Notes: generated by a model from the letters alone, not told the origin. Positions 1 through 11,054 are shown, numbered from the stretch's first letter. The stretch is 64,000 bases of DNA from Planktothrix sp. PCC 11201 (GCF_900009135.1 NZ_LT797701.1:283206-347205); one strand, 5' to 3'. Program-made: numbers and translations.

Positions 1-2268
1 GGAAAATGGACACACATTGCTGTCACCCAAGATCCTTCTGGTAATACGAAAATTTACAAGAATGGTCAGTTAGTCCAATCAGGCACTTGTCAACTTCCCA
101 ATAGTCTTAACCGCACAATTAATTACATCGGACGGAGTAACTGGACAGGTGATGCCTATTTTGACGGGCAAATGGCTGAATTTCGCTTGTGGAACAAAGC
201 CCGTACCGAAGTCGAAATTAAGGCGGATTTGAATAAACGTCTGACGGGTCAAGAGCCGGGTTTGGCAATCTATTTGCCTTTAGATGGCATAATTTCGACC
301 AACAAAGTCTTAGATTACGTTGGCGCTAATGATGGCACTGTCACCGCCGCTACGATCGTCGAAGAAAGTAATACCCCCTGGGGAGGAATTAGCAGTTCTG
401 TGGTGAGTGCAGAATATAGCACCATTGACATCGACCCAACGACGGGGCAAAAAACCGCGATGATGCGACGGTTGTTTGCGGCTCCGACTCTCAACGGGGT
501 CAACCTATTATCTGACAAACCCCTGGAAACCTTGGAATTAAAATGGATTGGTAATGCCCAATTTGCTCCCACTTTGCTCGGTTATATCGAAGGAGCGCCC
601 CCCGTACCCAGTGAAAACCTCACCTTAGCGGATGATTATAACGGTGCAACTTCAGTGGAATTAACCATGACTGAAGATGTGGAGTTTAAGTGGACGCGAA
701 ACCAAGAAGCTGGTGGCGGTTCTAAGGCCGAATTGTTTTTAGGTGGCGATAGCGAAATGGAGATGGGGATGGGAATTATCCAAAAAGTAGGAGGTATGCG
801 TTTCGGTTTCAAAGGTGAGTTAGAGACAACCTACAAAGCCCAAAACGAAAGTAGTATTACCTCTAGCTCATCCCAGAGTATGACCGATAAACTGGAATTG
901 CGCGGTACATTTGAAGACGATCCCAAATTCCCCCATTTAGGCAATCGATTTATTCCCAAAAATATCGGCTATGCGTTGGTGGTTTCAGCATTGGCAGATG
1001 TGTTTGTCAGCCGACTGGCTCGCAGTAAGAAAATGGTGGGCTACCAAGTGCTTCCTGTAGATGGCATTCCCCCAGATGTCAACACCATCACCTTTTTGAT
1101 GAATCCGGCTTATACGATGAATGGCAGTTTGGATGGTATGACGGGAAGCTCTGCCACCAGCAATCGCTTCTTTAAGCACGTTCCCGAAATGCGGGCGCAG
1201 TATGGTTCTCTCTATCCTGCCAGTTACTATCGTTTGCAAGAAGCTTACGAAATCAAACGCCAAATCGAAGCGGAGGACAAGCGCAGGGAATCTTACTTCA
1301 ATAACTTTAATGTGCGCTTTATTGATGAAATTTCTTTGAATCGGGACATCAACAGTGGCGATGCACCCACCACTATTGGAGTTCAACGGGAAGAAAACAA
1401 ACCGACTATCGAAGCAACTGCGGAGCAACAAACTGCACAGGCTGAAGAATTTAAAGCTCAAACTGGGGCAGCTTCTCAGGAAACCAGTGCCGCTGCCAAG
1501 GTTAAACAGGCAGAAATCCAAAGTAAAATTACCGACCAGAATAAACAAGTACACGCAATGGCAAGTCTTGAGGGCTGGCAGCAAAACATGGAAAATATCC
1601 AAGTTCGCTCTGGGAAACGCAACATTGTCAACACCTACGTTTGGGATGCTGACGGTGGACTGCGAACTGAAGCTCAAAGTTTTGCCAATACCGTCGAACA
1701 TACCATTGGTGGATCGTTTGAGATGACTGCCTCGTTAGGATTGGAAAAGAAAGGTAGCATTTTTAGTTTGGCTTCAGAATTAACCGCCCAAGTCACCGTT
1801 AACCTAACTCAAACCATGAGTAAAACCCAATCTCGCAGCAAGGGTTTTCAGTTGAATATCGACTTGAGTGGCATGGAAAATAAAGGGGTGACGGACTACA
1901 ATGATAACCCCATTATTCCAGGGGAAAAGGTTGACCGTTATCGGTTTATGAGTTTCTATCTCGAATCGAGTACGCAACATTTCCAAGACTTCTTTAATTA
2001 TGTGGTTGACCCTGAATGGTTACGCAGTAATGATGAGGAAGCCCGGGCTCTGCGTCAAACTCAAGCCGGAAAACCCAATAAAACCTGGCGGGTGTTGCAC
2101 CGGGTGACTTATGTGGAACGTCCGGCGCTGATGGGCTTTGGCCGGGATGTGCGTCAGTTTAAAGTTCGGGATGAAAATGTGGGAATTGGTAAGGTCATTG
2201 TTGATGTTGCCAATTTACAACAGAAGGTTGATCAAATTCTGGAATGGATTAGCTCACAACCAAAGTAA
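1..2268 (+). CDS. LamG-like domain protein, 5' end outside window
   Basis: The reading frame is open from base 1, so the gene starts upstream and only its last 755 codons are seen. The first ~75 residues resemble the end of a LamG/concanavalin A-like jellyroll: a W-T-H-I-A-V-T strand, a K-I-Y-K-N-G-Q turn, then an F-D-G-Q-M-A-E-F-R-L-W-N strand. Such domains usually bind glycans or proteins outside the cell. The remaining ~680 residues match no family I recognise. They contain Ser/Thr-rich beta-like stretches, a charged Gln/Ala/Lys-rich probably coiled-coil part near residues 460-570, and no evident membrane helix near the C-terminus. An in-frame ATG at 172 falls inside the LamG fold and is not a likely true start. 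Function is unknown; a surface or secreted role is inferred only from the LamG domain. Confidence 0.75.
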   Translation, partial: GKWTHIAVTQDPSGNTKIYKNGQLVQSGTCQLPNSLNRTINYIGRSNWTGDAYFDGQMAEFRLWNKARTEVEIKADLNKRLTGQEPGLAIYLPLDGIISTNKVLDYVGANDGTVTAATIVEESNTPWGGISSSVVSAEYSTIDIDPTTGQKTAMMRRLFAAPTLNGVNLLSDKPLETLELKWIGNAQFAPTLLGYIEGAPPVPSENLTLADDYNGATSVELTMTEDVEFKWTRNQEAGGGSKAELFLGGDSEMEMGMGIIQKVGGMRFGFKGELETTYKAQNESSITSSSSQSMTDKLELRGTFEDDPKFPHLGNRFIPKNIGYALVVSALADVFVSRLARSKKMVGYQVLPVDGIPPDVNTITFLMNPAYTMNGSLDGMTGSSATSNRFFKHVPEMRAQYGSLYPASYYRLQEAYEIKRQIEAEDKRRESYFNNFNVRFIDEISLNRDINSGDAPTTIGVQREENKPTIEATAEQQTAQAEEFKAQTGAASQETSAAAKVKQAEIQSKITDQNKQVHAMASLEGWQQNMENIQVRSGKRNIVNTYVWDADGGLRTEAQSFANTVEHTIGGSFEMTASLGLEKKGSIFSLASELTAQVTVNLTQTMSKTQSRSKGFQLNIDLSGMENKGVTDYNDNPIIPGEKVDRYRFMSFYLESSTQHFQDFFNYVVDPEWLRSNDEEARALRQTQAGKPNKTWRVLHRVTYVERPALMGFGRDVRQFKVRDENVGIGKVIVDVANLQQKVDQILEWISSQPK

Positions 2269-2288
2269 TCAACTAAAGTGAGAAGATG

Positions 2289-2328
2289 GCGATCGCTTGC
2301 TAATTTTATCAGGGGCGATCGCTTTTTT
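2289..2328 (+). terminator. possible Rho-independent terminator built from two HIP1 sites
   Basis: Two copies of the octamer GCGATCGC (2289-2296 and 2315-2322) can pair across an 18-base loop and are followed directly by a run of six T. This lies 21 bases after the stop of the LamG gene. HIP1 octamers are common in cyanobacteria, so the pairing could be incidental. Confidence 0.4.
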
Positions 2329-2381
2329 ATCAAACAGGGAAGCCAGAGAACAAAAAAACCTAAATCTAGGTGCTAAACAGC

Positions 2382-4325
<1,944 letters not shown>

Positions 4326-4411
4326 TTCTATCTAGTTTAACGCTCCGATGGGGAAATTATGGCTGAAGTCGTCAGAATTCAAGAGTTGAGCGACTAGCTA
4401 ACCATAAATTA

Positions 4412-5578
4412 TTATAAATTTTTAGCAATAATAACCTGATTTCTGCCATTTTCTTTTGCTTGATAAAGGGCTTGATCAATGGCGATTAATAGGGAATCTA
4501 ATTTTCCAGTATATTCTTGATTAAACGTTCCTACACCCAAACTAATTGTATAGTAAATTAATCTATTATTGGCGGGGTTTTCCTCCACGGTAGCTCGCAG
4601 TCTATTCGCCACCAGGAATGATTCCTGAATATCTGTATTGGGTAACAAAATTAGAAATTCTTCCCCACCCCAACGACTAAGAATATCTTCTGACCGAAGG
4701 TTTTGTTTTAGTATTGTGGTCAGGTGTTGCAAAACCAAATCACCCCGATCATGGCCATAGGTATCATTAATTAATTTGAAGCGATCAACATCAAGCATAA
4801 TCAGAGAAAAGGGGATTTTACTTCGATTAAATTTGGCTATTTCCTGATCTAAACACTGTTGCATTGCCCTACGATTGAATGCGTTTGTCAAAAAATCGAG
4901 AGTCGCTAATTGATGAATTTGATGGTACAAACGTTGACAAATCATCATAATAAAACCCGCATTTCGCAGGTAGTCAAACAAAAACATAGACCCAAATGTG
5001 GTTAGATTAACCACATTTGGGTCTAGTAAGGCTTTTGTATGAGTTAGGGGAATCATAATAGCTCTAAAGAGCAAAAAAATTATATTAAAAACAAATGAAA
5101 TGCAAATAAAAATAGATGACGCATAGAGATATCTTTCTCGGAATTTGATTAAAAAATAAATAGCCCAAAAATAAGCAGTGATAGATGTAAAAATTATACC
5201 CATATTTCGGATAATAAAATCATTTTTAATATAGATAGAATAAAATTGGATCACTAAGGAGGCAGAGGTTAAAGCAATAAAAAAAAAGGAATTAACTTTT
5301 TTATTTAAAAATTGTATAATCCCAATAGTGTAAAGAATTTGAGAGGATATAAGCAATAAATTTGACAAAAATTTAAGATTAAATTCAATGAATTGATCAG
5401 ATATAAAGGGACAAATCGGAATAATCAAAAATCCGATTGCTGATAACAAAGTTCCGATAGCATAAATCCCGACCCCTGGATATTTATTGGCTAGAAAAAA
5501 GAAGTAAATTAAGGTAATTGATTGTAGAATTAATGAGGCACTTACCATCACGGACATTGTGGAAATATCAAGACCCAT
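4412..5578 (-). CDS. membrane-anchored diguanylate cyclase (GGDEF)
   Basis: A 388-residue protein with about seven or eight hydrophobic helices in residues 1-215, followed by a GGDEF domain to the C-terminus. It should make cyclic di-GMP at the cytoplasmic face of the membrane. The active site reads GGEEF near residue 305 and is preceded at the standard five-residue spacing by an R-x-x-D inhibitory I-site (RSED). Both synthesis and product inhibition therefore look intact. The helical part resembles an integral-membrane sensor but matches no named sensor family that I can place. Its coding DNA is AT-rich compared with neighbours. No EAL domain is fused. It lies 48 bases upstream of the next minus-strand gene, so cotranscription is possible. 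Confidence 0.9.
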   Translation of the reverse strand: MGLDISTMSVMVSASLILQSITLIYFFFLANKYPGVGIYAIGTLLSAIGFLIIPICPFISDQFIEFNLKFLSNLLLISSQILYTIGIIQFLNKKVNSFFFIALTSASLVIQFYSIYIKNDFIIRNMGIIFTSITAYFWAIYFLIKFRERYLYASSIFICISFVFNIIFLLFRAIMIPLTHTKALLDPNVVNLTTFGSMFLFDYLRNAGFIMMICQRLYHQIHQLATLDFLTNAFNRRAMQQCLDQEIAKFNRSKIPFSLIMLDVDRFKLINDTYGHDRGDLVLQHLTTILKQNLRSEDILSRWGGEEFLILLPNTDIQESFLVANRLRATVEENPANNRLIYYTISLGVGTFNQEYTGKLDSLLIAIDQALYQAKENGRNQVIIAKNL

Positions 5579-5626
5579 AAAACAATTCCAAAATTAATAG
5601 TTTAAAAAGGTATTTATTAAGACAGC

Positions 5627-6328
5627 TTAAATTAAGGCTAACACAGAAACAGGTGAACCCGAACCGCCTGTTAATTTTAAAATCCCGATCATTAAGGTAA
5701 TTTTAGTGGCGGGAAGTTGATCCAGATTGGTCAAGTTCTCTAAGACAAAACCGTTATTTTTTAAAATCAGTTTATTAGTATTAAAACTATCATCAAAACC
5801 CGGATCAATGCCATGGGTATCAATTCCCACTCCCTTAATATTGCGCTGTTCGATTAAAAATTGAGTTGCTTCACTCCCAAACCCCGGAAAGTGCAGTTTT
5901 CCCTCGGTATCAATATTTAAAAAAGCAACGGGATCATGCCATTTTTCCTGCCAACCGGTATAAAGTAAAACCATACTATTTTCAGGAATAATATGATACT
6001 GTTTCTCCCATAATTCAATATCACTTACCGTTAAAATAGCGTCGGGATTTTGACTGGATTTTTCTCTAATATTAATTACCACGGCAGGAAGAATACAAGA
6101 CTCTGGAGAATAATCATCAATTCCCATTCCATCTTGATAAAAACTTTTAGGGGAATTCAAATGAGTTCCACTATGTTCTCCCAGGGAAAACCGCCTTAAA
6201 TAATATCCCGATGTCGCAAAATCAGCAACCGTTTCTAACTCCACAACTGGATCACCGGGCCATAAAGGAATATTAGGATGAATTTTATGAGTTAAATCAA
6301 TAATTCTGCGGTAATTAATCGTTTTCAT
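5627..6328 (-). CDS. cyclase-family (kynurenine formamidase-like) metal hydrolase
   Basis: A 233-residue protein of the cyclase/KynB superfamily, which contains metal-dependent hydrolases such as arylformamidase. The N-terminal DLTHKIHPNIPLWPGDP segment is typical. The metal motif H-S-G-T-H is followed by L-N-S-P, where the family usually has D in place of N. A second conserved part, GVGIDTHGIDPG, sits near residue 165. The change in the metal motif could alter the substrate or weaken binding. Substrate is not known: no tryptophan-catabolic genes lie nearby, so I do not assign kynB. Confidence 0.85.
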   Translation of the reverse strand: MKTINYRRIIDLTHKIHPNIPLWPGDPVVELETVADFATSGYYLRRFSLGEHSGTHLNSPKSFYQDGMGIDDYSPESCILPAVVINIREKSSQNPDAILTVSDIELWEKQYHIIPENSMVLLYTGWQEKWHDPVAFLNIDTEGKLHFPGFGSEATQFLIEQRNIKGVGIDTHGIDPGFDDSFNTNKLILKNNGFVLENLTNLDQLPATKITLMIGILKLTGGSGSPVSVLALI

Positions 6329-6341
6329 GGTTATAATTATC

Positions 6342-6362
6342 CAACCCGTGAGGGGCGGGTTG
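6342..6362. repeat. short GC-rich inverted repeat between genes
   Basis: A 7-bp perfect stem (CAACCCG / CGGGTTG) closes a 7-base loop in the 85-bp gap between the glycosyltransferase and the cyclase-family gene. The core GGGGCGGG resembles the palindromic repeats seen elsewhere in this window. No T-run follows on the minus strand, so it is a poor terminator for the upstream gene. Confidence 0.4.
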
Positions 6363-6413
6363 AGAGATATTTTTTGTGCATATTAATAGGATAACTCGAA
6401 CCCGCTCCTACTA

Positions 6414-7631
6414 TTAAGATTTAATTGTGATCCATTGATTCAGAATTTTATAAATATTAACTAATCCTTGTAAATGCGATCGCGGAGAACGTCCATATAA
6501 AAAATCATGGAGACTGATTTGATAATTATATTGTAGGGCTAAATCCAACCATAAATTATTATAGGCTTGTCCTTTAATATAATCAGGAACTGTGTTATAA
6601 TAATAGGAAAAACTATCTAAACAAGTATTAAAAAAGTTTTTACGACCTTGGTATTTTAAATAATTAAAACGGGGTTGAAAAACCGTTAAATTATCTAAAG
6701 CAGTGTGGATAGTATCGGCCAGAGCTTCAGGATCAAATTCCGATAATAACCCCGATCCTGGAGGGAATAATTCAGCTTTACCTCTGACATATTGATTGAA
6801 TTGCCTAAAACAAATTACCGGAGTATTGCAACTCATTGCTTCGGAAAGACTGCGATTTTTTCCTTCTAAAAGCGAACCTACGAGACAAACTTTAGATCGA
6901 GAATAATACAGGGGCTTTTCTTGATAATAGTCAACTTGAGAAACAACCTGAATATCATCTAAATTATTCGCTAAAATAGTTTTAATTTTTTGCCATTCTA
7001 ATTGAGCTTCACCCGTGAGTAAATCAACATAACTTGGATCAAAATGATCCTCTAAAATCAAGGTCGTTTTTAAGGGTTTATTATATTTTTTATGATAAAT
7101 TTTTAACGCCTTTGCCATCATGGGTAAATTATGAACAGGAGATAAATTAGCCACACATAAAACATCAATATCTTTAATATTAATAGGCTGAGGAGCAATC
7201 AAATATTCATTAATAAAATCGGCATTAGAACCGGGAATTAAAATTTTATTTGCCCGTTGGGGATAGGTTTTTCTAAACCAATCTGCCCGGGAGGGATTAT
7301 CGTATAAACAAAAATAGGCATCAGCCGTATTAGACCAAGGATAGGCACACCAAAGGGAATCAGCAATTGACAAAAAAACCTCAGAAAGTTGGGGTAAAAG
7401 TTTATTTAACAAATCTACAGATTCACTAAAATATAATCCTTTAATAAATTGACCTTGATAAAATAAGGGAGGGAGTAAAACAGAGAAATTCACGTTCTCA
7501 AACTGATCAGCATTCTGTTCCAAAATTTCATTTGTCCTGCCATCTAAATCTGAATAAATTTCTTCCCGGGATTGGTTAATTTCAGGATAATTAAAGTATT
7601 TACTTTGACGTTCGTAGTTTCCTATACCCAT
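6414..7631 (-). CDS. glycosyltransferase, GT4-like
   Basis: A 405-residue protein. The C-terminal half carries a GT-B/GT4-type nucleotide-sugar segment: a G-S-L-L-E-G-K-N-R-S-L-S-E-A-M-S-C-N-T-P-V-I stretch near residues 252-275, with the two spaced glutamates typical of retaining GT-B enzymes. The N-terminal half is less conserved. No membrane helix or signal peptide is visible, so it probably acts in the cytoplasm on a lipid- or polysaccharide-linked acceptor. Acceptor and sugar are unknown and no other polysaccharide genes adjoin it. The ATG at 7631 is the only reasonable start. Confidence 0.75.
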   Translation of the reverse strand: MGIGNYERQSKYFNYPEINQSREEIYSDLDGRTNEILEQNADQFENVNFSVLLPPLFYQGQFIKGLYFSESVDLLNKLLPQLSEVFLSIADSLWCAYPWSNTADAYFCLYDNPSRADWFRKTYPQRANKILIPGSNADFINEYLIAPQPINIKDIDVLCVANLSPVHNLPMMAKALKIYHKKYNKPLKTTLILEDHFDPSYVDLLTGEAQLEWQKIKTILANNLDDIQVVSQVDYYQEKPLYYSRSKVCLVGSLLEGKNRSLSEAMSCNTPVICFRQFNQYVRGKAELFPPGSGLLSEFDPEALADTIHTALDNLTVFQPRFNYLKYQGRKNFFNTCLDSFSYYYNTVPDYIKGQAYNNLWLDLALQYNYQISLHDFLYGRSPRSHLQGLVNIYKILNQWITIKS

Positions 7632-7664
7632 AAGATTAGTTCTTCATTAGATAGTATGACAGGG

Positions 7665-7793
7665 AATATAGCAATCCTATTTGAGTTGTGTTCAAAATTC
7701 TTGAGCAAAAGGGAATAGGGAATATAGGGTAATACTTCCGGTTGTTTCATATTAGTATTAAAATGTTACAACCTCGACGCGGATTGCTATATT
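7665..7793. repeat. 129-bp MITE-like element with 13-bp terminal inverted repeats
   Basis: The ends AATATAGCAATCC (7665-7677) and GGATTGCTATATT (7781-7793) are perfect inverted repeats. The interior is AT-rich and non-coding, with a short GGGAATA-type tandem motif. The same end sequence recurs alone at 9301-9312, and a partial match (TATAGCAAT) is near 29800. This supports a dispersed non-autonomous element. No clear target-site duplication was seen. Confidence 0.6.
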
Positions 7794-7833
7794 GCCTATT
7801 TCCTATTATCCATTCCCTATCCCTTACAAAAAT

Positions 7834-8733
7834 TTATTTTAAACTTAATTTATTTAACCAATTCAAAATCATAGAGTTTACCTGTTCAGGACGTTCATCA
7901 TGGGGACAATGACCCGTATCGGGAATCGAAATAAATTCAACCGATGGGTTAATTTTAGCTAAATCTTGATAAATTTTTGCTCCAGAAATGGGTGTCCACG
8001 GGTCAGTTTCTCCCCAAATAATTAATAAGGGTTGTTGAATTTGGGGTAATAATTCCGAGGGTTGAGGGCCGGGAGGGGCAGTTAAAATTGAAGCAAAGAC
8101 CTGTTGAGCACCCATATCATTAGAAGGAGTATATAATAGGTCTACTAACTCATCGGTAATGGCTTGTTTGTTGCCATAAACTTGATGTAGGGTATTCCGA
8201 ATCCGGTGTTTTTGTCGAATTTGATTGAACATAAACGGCCCAATAATAGGATTATTCACAACTTTTGCAAATAATCCCATAATTAACCGGAGGGGAAAAT
8301 TTAATTCTTCGGGGCGATGATTTAACCCTCCTGCACAATTAATTAATACCGCCCCTGTTGATATTTCAGGATGGTTAGCAACCATCATTAAACCCAATAA
8401 TGCCCCGATAGAATTGCCAATAAAAATAGCAGGTTGTTTAATCTTTTCTGCCCAGAAATCCGTTAACAATTCTTCCCACAATTCTAAACTATAATCGAGA
8501 TTGGGTTTTGCAGATGCCCCAAATCCCAATAAATCTAAAGCAAAAACCCGGTATCCTCCTTGGGCTAAAATAGGAATATTATGACGCCAATGTCCAATGG
8601 ATGCACCGAACCCATGAATCAAAACTAAGGGCTGTCCGCTCCCGGTGGCGGTATACTGGATTTGATGATCTCTCCATGTCCAGGTTAAGGGTTCAAAGGA
8701 GGTTGTTATTTGGGGGGGCGTTGTGGTTGTCAT
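7834..8733 (-). CDS. alpha/beta-fold hydrolase
   Basis: A 299-residue alpha/beta hydrolase. The oxyanion-hole motif LIHGFGASIGHW lies near residues 37-48. The nucleophile elbow is G-N-S-I-G near residues 106-110, an acid lies in IIWGETDPWTP near 238-248, and the catalytic His is in DTGHCPHDERP near 272. The catalytic triad thus looks complete. Such cyanobacterial proteins are often annotated as haloalkane dehalogenase-like or epoxide hydrolase-like; the substrate cannot be read from sequence. It has no signal peptide. Divergent from the MEKHLA gene with only 37 bases between the starts, so the two promoters must overlap. Confidence 0.88.
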   Translation of the reverse strand: MTTTTPPQITTSFEPLTWTWRDHQIQYTATGSGQPLVLIHGFGASIGHWRHNIPILAQGGYRVFALDLLGFGASAKPNLDYSLELWEELLTDFWAEKIKQPAIFIGNSIGALLGLMMVANHPEISTGAVLINCAGGLNHRPEELNFPLRLIMGLFAKVVNNPIIGPFMFNQIRQKHRIRNTLHQVYGNKQAITDELVDLLYTPSNDMGAQQVFASILTAPPGPQPSELLPQIQQPLLIIWGETDPWTPISGAKIYQDLAKINPSVEFISIPDTGHCPHDERPEQVNSMILNWLNKLSLK

Positions 8734-8770
8734 TTTATTAAGATTTGTAAATACTATCTTTATATCATAG

Positions 8771-9235
8771 ATGATTTCACCCTGGAAACAAGACAGAATT
8801 ATAATTCATACTCAAAGACTTTTGAGGAGTTATCAACATTGGACGGGGGAAATCCTGTTAAATGTCAATGACACCCCGGAGGAAGTTGCAGAAACCTTAT
8901 TTTACGCGCCATTTGTGTTAGTTTCCCACGGAATTGAACCAGATCCAATTTTGAATTATGGGAATCAAAGAGCTTTAAAAATGTGGGAGTTAACCTGGGA
9001 TGAATTCACCCAAATGCCCTCTCGCAAAACCGCCGAACCCATGGTACAGGAGGAACGAGATCGCTTGTTAGCTGAAACTACGGCAAAAGGATTTGTTAAA
9101 AACTATCAAGGGGTGAGAATTTCTAGTAGTGGAAAACGCTTTTTAATTCAAGATGTTTTCATCTGGAATGTTTTAGATGAACAAGATCAATATTGTGGAC
9201 AGGCGGCTATTTATACTAAATATATGTATATTTGA
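8771..9235 (+). CDS. MEKHLA domain protein
   Basis: A 154-residue soluble protein made almost entirely of one MEKHLA (PAS-like) domain. Landmarks are FVLVSHGIEPDPILNYGN (residues ~50-67), LWELTW-like MWELTWDEFTQMPSRKTAEP (~72-91), and GVRISSSGKRFLIQDVFIWNVLDEQDQYCGQAA near the end. The domain is known in cyanobacteria and plants; a small-molecule sensing role is only suggested by the PAS-like fold. Its close divergent arrangement with the alpha/beta hydrolase hints at shared regulation. Confidence 0.85.
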   Translation: MISPWKQDRIIIHTQRLLRSYQHWTGEILLNVNDTPEEVAETLFYAPFVLVSHGIEPDPILNYGNQRALKMWELTWDEFTQMPSRKTAEPMVQEERDRLLAETTAKGFVKNYQGVRISSSGKRFLIQDVFIWNVLDEQDQYCGQAAIYTKYMYI

Positions 9236-9300
9236 AATAGGCAATAGTTGGGTCTCCAAACCCAGGTGCAAAGAGGGTTGACCAGACCCAACCCCTACAA

Positions 9301-9312
9301 GGATTGCTATAT
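9301..9312. repeat. lone copy of the GGATTGCTATA repeat end
   Basis: GGATTGCTATAT matches one end of the 129-bp element at 7665-7793. It follows an imperfect GGGTTGGGTC-like inverted stretch (about 9247-9297). It marks the point where the antiporter pseudogene fragment loses homology. Confidence 0.45.
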
Positions 9313-9422
9313 ACTTATAATCCCAGCTAATAGGTAGCCTAAAATAACAGGTTGCCTAAATATGGAAGCGAGTAAACCTCCAATGGCTGCGCCGCTGCAA
9401 ATAGTATAATTAAATCAGTCAT
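9307..9422 (-). pseudogene. N-terminal remnant of a CPA2 (Kef-type) cation:proton antiporter
   Basis: Read on the minus strand from the ATG at 9422, the first residues are MTDLIILFAA. A one-base shift is then needed to continue as A-I-G-G-L-L-A-S-I-F-R-Q-P-V-I-L-G-Y-L-L-A-G before a stop at 9307-9309. The RQPVILGYLLAG signature is typical of the first helices of CPA2/KefB-type antiporters, which are normally several hundred residues long. Only about 38 codons remain, with a frameshift, and the sequence ends inside a dispersed repeat. It lies just downstream of an intact CPA1 antiporter, so an antiporter pair may once have stood here. The frameshift is inferred by eye. Confidence 0.55.
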
Positions 9423-9491
9423 TATTTTGATTGCTTGTGGATTGAAGTGTAAGTTTAGCTCAAAAATTGCTGAAATTTTGTCAATAATTGA

Positions 9492-11054
9492 TTAATCATC
9501 CTCCAGTTTCAGTAATTGCTGGTCAAGGAGTTGGATACGCTTTTGGGCAACGGTTTCCGATAAAATTCGCTTCCGCATTGCTTCATTGAGAACCCCTTTT
9601 TCCGCTAAAAGTAAACGCCGCCGAATCGCGTCTAATTTACTAATATAATCTCCCTTAGACTGTTCAAAATCCGCCGGACGCCGATTATAAAATTCTCGCA
9701 AAGACCTTTCGGCTCCCGCTATTTTCACTTGATAAGTAGAACGCATTTCTTCATAGACCGATTTAGGTAAAATTCCAGACTTTAATAAACTATCCAGTTC
9801 ATCCTGGGCGGCTTTGGCGGTAATTAATTCCGCTTGCCATTCTTCCACCCGTTGCTGCATCAAGGAAACCGTTGATAAATTCAAACGTTTAACCACCCAA
9901 GGTAAACTTAAACCCTGCCCAACTAAGGAGACCAAAACACTACCAAAAACCAAGGTAATTAAAATATCCCGCCCCGGCAGGGTGGTCGGTAAACTTAAAG
10001 CCAAAGCCATGGATAGGGAGCCTTTGATATTCCCAAAAAATAACAAATGTTGCCAACGCAGAGGAATTACCCGGTCAAACCGACTCGCCACCGCTAACAG
10101 GGGATAGACCGTTAAACCCCGGGCGACTTGGTAAACTAAAACCGCTAACAAAACCGCAGGTAAGGTTTGCCAGAAGGTTACTAGGTCGATTTCTACCCCA
10201 ATTAATAGAAAAATAAAGGTATTAACGGTAAAACCGGCATATTCCCAGAAACTCAATAGGGTAATCCGACTGGAGGCTGTGGTTTGGCGAGACAGTCCCA
10301 GATTGCCAAAAATTAATCCCGCTACCACCACCGCCACCGCACCGGATACCCCCAGCAAGTGCCCGACCTGAAAGGTTCCCAATGCCACGGCCACGGTCAG
10401 TAATAGACTATTGAGGGGATCATCTAACCGGGCAAAGATGGGGATAGTTAAGTAGCCTAGGACTAACCCCACCAGACCACCGCCAACAGAGGTAAACAGC
10501 AGTTGTTGGAAGCTCTCTAGGACAGTGAGGGAACCCGTGGCATAAAGTTGTGCAATCAGATTAAAGCACACCAGAGCCGCCGCATCGTTAAATAGGGTTT
10601 CCCCCTCCACAATGGTAGACAATCGGGAAGGGACGGGAATTTCCTTAAAAACGGCAATCATGGAAACCGTATCGGTATTGGCTAACATCACACCCATAAA
10701 AAAGGCGGGTATCCAATCGAGTCCCAGGCCAAATTTTAATAAAACGGCAATAATGGCACTGGAACAAATCGCCCCGGGGCCAGCTAACAGGGCAATGGGT
10801 TTAAAGGTGCTGCGGAGACGACTGACATCGGTATTAATCCCGGCTTCAAAGAGGAGAATGGGTAAAAATAGATTCAACACTAAAACCGGGTCTAAACCCA
10901 CGGATTGAGAGAGAAATTTCGAGAAGGGCAAACCGGCCAGCACTAAACCTGTAACGTAGGGAATCCCAATCTTGCGGGAAAATAGCGCCACTCCCGTCGA
11001 AACCAGTAGGAGAATAATTGAAATCCTGACTAATTCGGTAACATCCACTCTCAA
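9492..11054 (-). CDS. CPA1-type Na+/H+ antiporter (NhaP family)
   Basis: An integral membrane protein of up to 520 residues that should exchange Na+ (or K+) for H+. About 12 hydrophobic helices fill residues 8-400. The CPA1 core includes GVMLANTDTVSMIAVFKE near residues 118-136 and VEGETLFNDAAALVCFNL near 149-166, with the conserved N-D pair. A hydrophilic, probably coiled-coil C-terminal tail of about 110 residues follows. The first start is TTG at 11054. GTG two codons later (11048) has better spacing from an AGCAGGA ribosome site and is a good alternative. It diverges from a TrkA-type protein, a frequent regulatory partner of cation transporters. Confidence 0.9.
   Translation of the reverse strand: MRVDVTELVRISIILLLVSTGVALFSRKIGIPYVTGLVLAGLPFSKFLSQSVGLDPVLVLNLFLPILLFEAGINTDVSRLRSTFKPIALLAGPGAICSSAIIAVLLKFGLGLDWIPAFFMGVMLANTDTVSMIAVFKEIPVPSRLSTIVEGETLFNDAAALVCFNLIAQLYATGSLTVLESFQQLLFTSVGGGLVGLVLGYLTIPIFARLDDPLNSLLLTVAVALGTFQVGHLLGVSGAVAVVVAGLIFGNLGLSRQTTASSRITLLSFWEYAGFTVNTFIFLLIGVEIDLVTFWQTLPAVLLAVLVYQVARGLTVYPLLAVASRFDRVIPLRWQHLLFFGNIKGSLSMALALSLPTTLPGRDILITLVFGSVLVSLVGQGLSLPWVVKRLNLSTVSLMQQRVEEWQAELITAKAAQDELDSLLKSGILPKSVYEEMRSTYQVKIAGAERSLREFYNRRPADFEQSKGDYISKLDAIRRRLLLAEKGVLNEAMRKRILSETVAQKRIQLLDQQLLKLEDD

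Noticed and set aside
985..1701. 238-codon minus-strand frame under the LamG gene
   Set aside because: It lies fully antisense to a well-supported gene, has odd Ser/Phe/Val composition, no ribosome site and no recognisable domain.
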